Source: an uncultured Oscillospiraceae bacterium (GTDB lineage: Bacteria; Bacillota; Clostridia; Oscillospirales; Oscillospiraceae). From it: a stretch of 64,000 bases of DNA. Location of the stretch: positions 1 to 64,000 of the forward strand of contig CAJUPU010000002.1 of NCBI GenBank assembly GCA_910588495.1. The letters run 5' to 3'. The position numbers and the translations under genes were made by a program. Below, in pieces: positions 59,529 through 64,000 of the stretch (positions within the stretch are counted from its first letter, which is position 1; every line of letters begins with the position of its first letter). The notes under the pieces were generated by a model. It was not told the origin of the DNA, did not search any database, and saw nothing but the letters and a program-made list of their open reading frames with translations.

Positions 59529-60348
59529 AGATCTCACCTTCCGCTACACCACCGAGGAGGGCGTGGCCCCCACGGTGCTGGACAGCCTCACCCTGTCCAT
59601 CCAGCCGGGCCAGTTCGTGGCGGTGCTGGGCCACAACGGGAGCGGAAAATCCACCCTGGCCAAGCACTTCAACGCCATCCTGCTCCCCTCCGGGGGGAAG
59701 GTGTATGTGGACGGGCTGGACACCTGCGACGAGGGCAGGCTGCTGGACATCCGCCGCCAGGTGGGCATGGTGTTCCAGAACCCGGACAACCAGATCGTGG
59801 CCAGCGTGGTGGAGGAGGACGTGGCCTTCGGCCCGGAGAACCTGGGGGTGCCCTCCGGGGAGATCCGGGAGCGGGTGGACGCGTCCTTGGCCGCCGTGCG
59901 CATGACCCAGTACGCCCGCCACGCCCCCCACCTGCTGTCCGGGGGCCAGAAGCAGCGGGTGGCCATCGCCGGGGTGCTGGCCATGAGTCCCCGGTGCATC
60001 GTGCTGGACGAGCCCACCGCCATGCTGGACCCGGTGGGCCGGAAGGAGGTGCTGGACACCATCCGCTGGCTCAACCGGGAGCGGCAGATCACGGTGGTGC
60101 TGATCACCCACCACATGGACGAGGCCGCCCAGGCCGACCGGCTGATCGTCATGCACGACGGCCACATCGTGGCGGATGACAGCCCCGCGCTGGTGTTCCA
60201 GAACGTGGACGGCCTGCGCTCCCTGGGGCTGGAGGTGCCCGAGCCGGTGGCCCTGCTGTACGAGCTGCGGCAGGCGGGGGTGGACGTGCCCCTCACCGCA
60301 CTGACGGTGGACGAGTGCGCGGAGGTTTTGAAGGCCTTGCTGGCGTAG
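59503..60348 (+). CDS. ecfA1: Energy-coupling factor transporter ATPase EcfA1
   Basis: 281 residues. Walker A is GHNGSGKSTLAKHFNA, Q-loop VGMVFQNPDNQ, signature LSGGQKQRVAIAGVLAM, Walker B IVLDEPTAMLDP, and H-loop VVLITHHMDEA. It powers uptake of vitamins or metals with EcfA2 and EcfT and interchangeable S components, none of which is in the window. A ribosome site (GAGGTAG) lies before the ATG at 59503. Confidence 0.95.
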   Translation: MAHPILQTEDLTFRYTTEEGVAPTVLDSLTLSIQPGQFVAVLGHNGSGKSTLAKHFNAILLPSGGKVYVDGLDTCDEGRLLDIRRQVGMVFQNPDNQIVASVVEEDVAFGPENLGVPSGEIRERVDASLAAVRMTQYARHAPHLLSGGQKQRVAIAGVLAMSPRCIVLDEPTAMLDPVGRKEVLDTIRWLNRERQITVVLITHHMDEAAQADRLIVMHDGHIVADDSPALVFQNVDGLRSLGLEVPEPVALLYELRQAGVDVPLTALTVDECAEVLKALLA

Positions 60349-60382
60349 CACCGTAAATCGTGATTTTTTGGAGGATAAAAAA

Positions 60383-60646
60383 ATGAAGTGCCCTATTTGT
60401 AATAATGAACTGTTAGAAGGCGGAATCATAGTTCAACATGTAGCACCCGGATGGGTTCCAATGGAACAATTCAAGAAAAAAGGTGTCAAGCGATTGATGT
60501 ATACGGATATGCGCACAATTGGAGAAAGCAGTATTCTTTTGAATCAAACAAAGATTCCTAACGCCTATTTTTGTAAAAACTGCAATAAAGTCATGGGGAT
60601 TTTTGATGTAACGAACAATTTAGATAATCAAGCAAATTCTAATTGA
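60383..60646 (+). CDS. DUF6487-like zinc-ribbon protein inserted between ecfA1 and ecfA2
   Basis: 87 residues from ATG 60383 with GGAGG 8 bases upstream. CPICNNELLEGG near the start and CKNCNKVMG near the end form a split zinc ribbon, with a W in PGWVPMEQF, as in DUF6487. The 300 bases around it are strikingly AT-rich with codons such as AAT, TTA and AGA unlike its neighbours. It interrupts the otherwise contiguous ecfA1-ecfA2-ecfT-truA set. Likely acquired; no transposon ends are seen. Confidence 0.8.
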   Translation: MKCPICNNELLEGGIIVQHVAPGWVPMEQFKKKGVKRLMYTDMRTIGESSILLNQTKIPNAYFCKNCNKVMGIFDVTNNLDNQANSN

Positions 60647-60701
60647 ATTGATTTTTCCCTCACTCTTATGCACATTATCTCCACTCCAAGGAGTTTGGCC
60701 C

Positions 60702-61568
60702 ATGGGAGCTATCATCGAGACAAAACAACTGACCCATACCTACAGCCGGGGCACCCCCTTTGAGCACACCGCCCTGGACCGGGTGGACTTTTCCGCCGCG
60801 CGGGGCGAGTACCTAGCCGTCATCGGCCGCACCGGGTCGGGCAAATCCACCCTGATCCAGCACCTCAACGGCCTTTTGAAGCCCACCGCCGGACAGGTGC
60901 TCTTCGACGGCGCCGACATCTGGGAGACCAAGGAGCGCACCCGCCAGGTCCGGTGCCAGGTGGGGCTGGTGTTCCAGTACCCGGAGTACCAGCTCTTCGA
61001 GGAGACGGTGTACCAAGACATCGCCTTCGGTCCCAAGAACATGGGGCTGGACACGGACGAGGTGGACCGGCGGGTGCGCCAGTCCGCCCGGTTCGTGGGG
61101 CTGGAGCCCGGGGTGCTGGAGAAATCCCCCTTCGACCTGTCCGGCGGGCAGAAGCGGCGGGTGGCCATCGCGGGCGTCATCGCCATGGAGCCCCAGGTGC
61201 TGGTGCTGGACGAGCCCACCGCCGGGCTGGACCCCTCCGGGTCCGCCCGGATCTTAGACAACATCCGCACCTACCACCAGGAAAAGAACGCCTGCATCAT
61301 CCTGGTGTCCCACTCCATGGAGGAGGTGGCCCGGGAGGCGGCGCGGCTGGTGGTGATCCACCAGGGGACCATCCCCATCCAGGGGCCCCCCGAGGCGGTC
61401 TTTGCCCACGGGGAGGAGCTGGAGGCCATGGGCCTGGGCGTGCCCGCCATGACCCGGGTGTTCGCCCGGCTGCGGTCCATGGGAGTGGACCTGCCCGGCT
61501 CGGTGTACACCATCCCCCAGGCGCGGGAGGCGGTGCTGGCCGCCCTCCACCGAAGGGAGGTCAAGTGA
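60702..61568 (+). CDS. ecfA2: Energy-coupling factor transporter ATPase EcfA2
   Basis: 288 residues from ATG 60702 after AAGGAG. Walker A is GRTGSGKSTLIQHLNG, Q-loop VGLVFQYPEYQ, signature LSGGQKRRVAIAGVIAM, Walker B LVLDEPTAGLDP and switch LVSHSMEEV. It pairs with EcfA1. Its stop overlaps the ecfT ATG by one base (TGATG). Confidence 0.95.
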   Translation: MGAIIETKQLTHTYSRGTPFEHTALDRVDFSAARGEYLAVIGRTGSGKSTLIQHLNGLLKPTAGQVLFDGADIWETKERTRQVRCQVGLVFQYPEYQLFEETVYQDIAFGPKNMGLDTDEVDRRVRQSARFVGLEPGVLEKSPFDLSGGQKRRVAIAGVIAMEPQVLVLDEPTAGLDPSGSARILDNIRTYHQEKNACIILVSHSMEEVAREAARLVVIHQGTIPIQGPPEAVFAHGEELEAMGLGVPAMTRVFARLRSMGVDLPGSVYTIPQAREAVLAALHRREVK

Positions 61569-62374
61569 TGGCGCTGCGAGACATCACCCTGGGGCAGTAT
61601 TTCCCCGGAGAGTCCCCCATCCACCGGCTGGACCCCCGGGCCAAGCTGGTGGCCATGGCCTGCTACATCGTGGCCCTGTTTTTGGGCCGGCGGCTGGTCA
61701 CCTACGGCATCCTCCTGCTGGCGCTGGCGGCGGTGGTGAAGGTGTCCACCGTGAAGCCCCGGGCCCTGGTGCGGGGGCTGAAGCCGGTGGTGTTCATCCT
61801 GGTGTTCACCGCCGTGCTCAACATCTTCTACACCCCCGGCGAGCCGCTGGCCTCCTTTTGGATCTTCACGATCACCAGGGAGGGCATCGTCCACGCCTTC
61901 TTCATGGTGATCCGGATCGTCATGCTGATCACCTGCACCTTCCTGCTCACCTACACCACCTCTCCCCTGGCCCTCACCGACGGGCTGGAGAGCTTGATGG
62001 GGCCGCTGAAAAAGATCCGCGTCCCCGTCCACGAGCTGTCCATGATGATGTCCATCGCCCTGCGGTTCATCCCCACCCTGATCGAGGAGACGGACAAGAT
62101 CATGTCCGCCCAGAAGGCCCGGGGCGCGGATTTCGAGTCGGGCAGCCTGGTCCAGCGGGCGAAGGCGCTGATCCCCCTGCTGGTGCCGCTGTTCATCTCC
62201 GCCTTCCGGCGGGCGGACGAGCTGGCCACCGCCATGGAGTGCCGCTGCTACCACGGCGGCGAGGGCCGCACCCGGATGAAGCAGCTCCACTACCGCCCCG
62301 GCGACCTGCTGTTCATGCTGGGGGCCCTGGCTCTGGCGGTGCTGATCGGCGTTTTGGGCCATTGGGGGCTGTGA
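61568..62374 (+). CDS. ecfT: Energy-coupling factor transmembrane protein EcfT
   Basis: 268 residues. HRLDPRAKLVAMACYIVAL leads, and the coupling helices have the ARG-type motifs SAQKARGADFESG and FRRADELATAMECRCYHGG. Six or so membrane helices. It transmits the ATPase stroke to S components for vitamin or metal import. Start at ATG 61568 is fixed by the TGATG overlap with ecfA2. truA follows one base after its stop. Confidence 0.95.
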   Translation: MALRDITLGQYFPGESPIHRLDPRAKLVAMACYIVALFLGRRLVTYGILLLALAAVVKVSTVKPRALVRGLKPVVFILVFTAVLNIFYTPGEPLASFWIFTITREGIVHAFFMVIRIVMLITCTFLLTYTTSPLALTDGLESLMGPLKKIRVPVHELSMMMSIALRFIPTLIEETDKIMSAQKARGADFESGSLVQRAKALIPLLVPLFISAFRRADELATAMECRCYHGGEGRTRMKQLHYRPGDLLFMLGALALAVLIGVLGHWGL

Positions 62375-62375
62375 T

Positions 62376-63131
62376 ATGGACAAGCGCAACATCGCCCTGC
62401 GGCTGAGCTACACCGGCACCGCCTACCACGGCTGGCAGGTGCAGAAAAACGATATCTCCGTGGCGGAGACCCTGGAAAAGGCCCTGGCCTCGGTGGTGTG
62501 CCACCCGGTGAAGGTCACCGGGGCGGGCCGCACCGACGCGGGGGTCCACGCCCAGATCTACGTGGCCAACTTCCGCACCACCTCGGGCATCCCGGTGGAG
62601 CGCCTCCCCCTGGCGGTGAACACCCGGCTGCCCGACGACATCTCGGTGTTCAAGGCCACGGTGGTGCCCGACGGCTTCAACGCCATCGGCTCCTGCCTCA
62701 AGAAGGAATACACCTATAAGATCTACAACTCCCGCATCCGGGACCCCTTCTATGTGAACCGGGTGTGGTTCTATCCCAAGCCCCTGGACGAGCGCGTCAT
62801 GGCCCAGGCCGCCGGGCAGTTCGTGGGCACCCACGACTTCGCCGCCGTCCGCTCGGTGGGCACCGAGACCCGCACCACCGTGCGCACCGTCCACTACTTC
62901 GACATCCAGCGCCATGGGACGGTCATCGACTGCCGGGTGTGCGCCGATGGGTTCCTCTACAACATGGTCCGGGCCATGGTGGGCACCTGCGTCTACGCCG
63001 CCGAGGGCAAGCTGGACCCGGCGGAGATCCCGGCCATCCTGGCCTCCCGCAACCGGACCCTGGCAGGGCCCACCGCGCCGCCCGACGGGCTGTATATGAC
63101 CAATCTGTGGTACAAGGAAGCGGTGCTGTGA
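62376..63131 (+). CDS. truA: tRNA pseudouridine synthase A
   Basis: 251 residues, full length. The catalytic aspartate is D54 in GAGRTDAGVHA, with YTGTAYHGWQ at the start, and FLYNMVRAMVGTCV in the C-terminal half. It makes pseudouridine at positions 38-40 of tRNA. The ecf-truA order is conserved in Firmicutes. Confidence 0.97.
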   Translation: MDKRNIALRLSYTGTAYHGWQVQKNDISVAETLEKALASVVCHPVKVTGAGRTDAGVHAQIYVANFRTTSGIPVERLPLAVNTRLPDDISVFKATVVPDGFNAIGSCLKKEYTYKIYNSRIRDPFYVNRVWFYPKPLDERVMAQAAGQFVGTHDFAAVRSVGTETRTTVRTVHYFDIQRHGTVIDCRVCADGFLYNMVRAMVGTCVYAAEGKLDPAEIPAILASRNRTLAGPTAPPDGLYMTNLWYKEAVL

Positions 63132-63175
63132 GCGCCGGCGGCATGACGAAAACATCCTGTGACAAGGGAGTTTTT

Positions 63176-64000
63176 ATGGAAGAGCAGAACCGGCAAAAAC
63201 CGAAGATCCAGCCCCTCCGGCCGCCCAGGACCCCGCCGGAGCCGGAGGCCCCCAAGCCCCGGCGGAAGCTGCCCCGCTTTCTCGTGCGGGCCGCGGCCAC
63301 CCTGGTGGTGCTGGCGGCGGCGCTGTGCCTGGTGGCGGTGGTGGCCTTCCGGGACAGCCTGAACATGGACAGCGTGAAGCGGTGGTTCACCTACCGCTCC
63401 CTGATCCGCAGCGACAGCGGCCGGGCGGACTCCTTCCCCTACGGGGGGGACCTCACCGACACCTTCGCCGTGCTGGACGGGGATCTGCTGGTGTGCTCCC
63501 GCAACGCCATCTCCCTCTACTCCGGCAGCGGCACCCAGTACATCAATGAGTCGGTGGGCATGGAGAATCCCGTGGTCACCACCAATGGCTCCCTGGCCGC
63601 GGTGTACGACGCCGGGGGCTCCAGCCTGTACGTCCTGGGCCAGCGGACGCTGGTGTGGTCGGCGGACGATCTGGAGTCCATCCTGTCCGCCCGGCTGAAT
63701 AAGAACGGCCAGCTCACCGTGGTCACCCAGTCCAGCGGCTACCGGGGGTCGGTGACGGTGTACGACGCCGCCTACTCCCCCGTGATGCGGGTGGACCTCA
63801 CCTCCGCCTTCGTGATGGACGCGGCGCTGTCCGACGACGGCCACACCCTGGCCATCCTCACCGTGGGCCAGTCCGGCGGCGCCTTCGCCACCACCCTGGA
63901 GCTGTACGACATGAGCTACGCCAGCGGCCAGTACGCCCCCGACCTCACCTGCCAGCTGGGGGGCGGCGTGGTGCTGGAGACACGGCACACCGCCTCGGCG
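63176..64000 (+). CDS. DUF5711-like membrane-anchored protein (3' end outside the window)
   Basis: The frame is open from ATG 63176 (AAGGGAG upstream) to the right edge, 275 codons. A proline-rich cytoplasmic tail (about 1-38) and one membrane helix (about 42-62) precede an exported beta-propeller-like region with repeating LLVCSRNAISLYSGSG and SLAAVYDAGGSSLYVL. This layout fits the clostridial DUF5711 family as I remember it. Function unknown. It lies 44 bases after truA. Confidence 0.75.
   Translation, partial: MEEQNRQKPKIQPLRPPRTPPEPEAPKPRRKLPRFLVRAAATLVVLAAALCLVAVVAFRDSLNMDSVKRWFTYRSLIRSDSGRADSFPYGGDLTDTFAVLDGDLLVCSRNAISLYSGSGTQYINESVGMENPVVTTNGSLAAVYDAGGSSLYVLGQRTLVWSADDLESILSARLNKNGQLTVVTQSSGYRGSVTVYDAAYSPVMRVDLTSAFVMDAALSDDGHTLAILTVGQSGGAFATTLELYDMSYASGQYAPDLTCQLGGGVVLETRHTASA

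Overview
The window is a high-GC stretch of chromosome from a Gram-positive gut clostridium. The gene complement (smc-ftsY, class A PBP, LCP protein, ECF transporter, potA-potB-potCD, DUF1292, DUF3842, VanZ, GtrA), consistent GGAGG-type ribosome binding sites and sigma-A promoters with 17-base spacers point to Oscillospiraceae, in the Flavonifractor / Lawsonibacter / Intestinimonas area. This placement is inference from gene style. I see no rRNA, tRNA, IS transposase, prophage or CRISPR array.

Region 1 (1-about 4000) is the end of an integrated mobile element. It is visibly AT-richer in part and carries a partial gene resembling Tn1549-like conjugative element proteins, a small zinc-ribbon gene, a two-gene cargo unit (small membrane protein plus HEATH-motif metallopeptidase), and a dinB / SRAP / DUF5348 module. 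It ends in a hairpin and TGTCGTAAA direct repeats next to the 3' end of lysS.

Region 2 (4100-15243) is core chromosome, mostly minus strand: lysS-greA, a TIGR04086 membrane gene, yajC, tgt with a TfoX-C protein, ridA, aldose epimerase with a nucleotidyltransferase, and DUF3842. Plus-strand genes follow: iron alcohol dehydrogenase with GtrA, and an FAD-Rieske oxidoreductase.

Region 3 (15555-28578) is one long plus-strand run: smc, a zinc-ribbon gene, ftsY, rdgB, yhbY, a nadD-yqeK fusion, an LCP gene, rsfS, trpS, a WecA/TagO-type transferase, wecB and a membrane protein. It links chromosome segregation, protein targeting, NAD synthesis, ribosome silencing and wall-polymer initiation.

Region 4 (28585-45100) holds a three-gene unknown cluster, a phosphoesterase, DUF378, a DUF3048 lipoprotein, lysC and hom, a class A PBP with an inserted Cys4 motif, DUF1292, a probable 6S RNA, a PrsA-like foldase, tcdA, PAP2, and a GT4-CsaB fusion with a second glycosyltransferase.

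Region 5 (45170-53359) is a purine operon: purE, purC, a purF-like gene, DUF3795, purM, purN, a stand-alone IMP cyclohydrolase, a stand-alone AICAR formyltransferase and purD. It is preceded by a promoter and a terminator-like leader hairpin. Region 6 (53433-64000) has the polyamine transporter potA-potB-potCD behind a structured leader, a methyltransferase, VanZ, ecfA1 / DUF6487 / ecfA2 / ecfT, truA and a truncated DUF5711-like gene.

Two dispersed repeat families are visible. Family A is about 167 bp, follows directly on the stop codons of ridA and potCD in the same orientation, and supplies the TAA. Family B has a GGATGGA-core and occurs at about 33.2, 38.3 and 53.5 kb; the last copy forms most of the pot operon leader.
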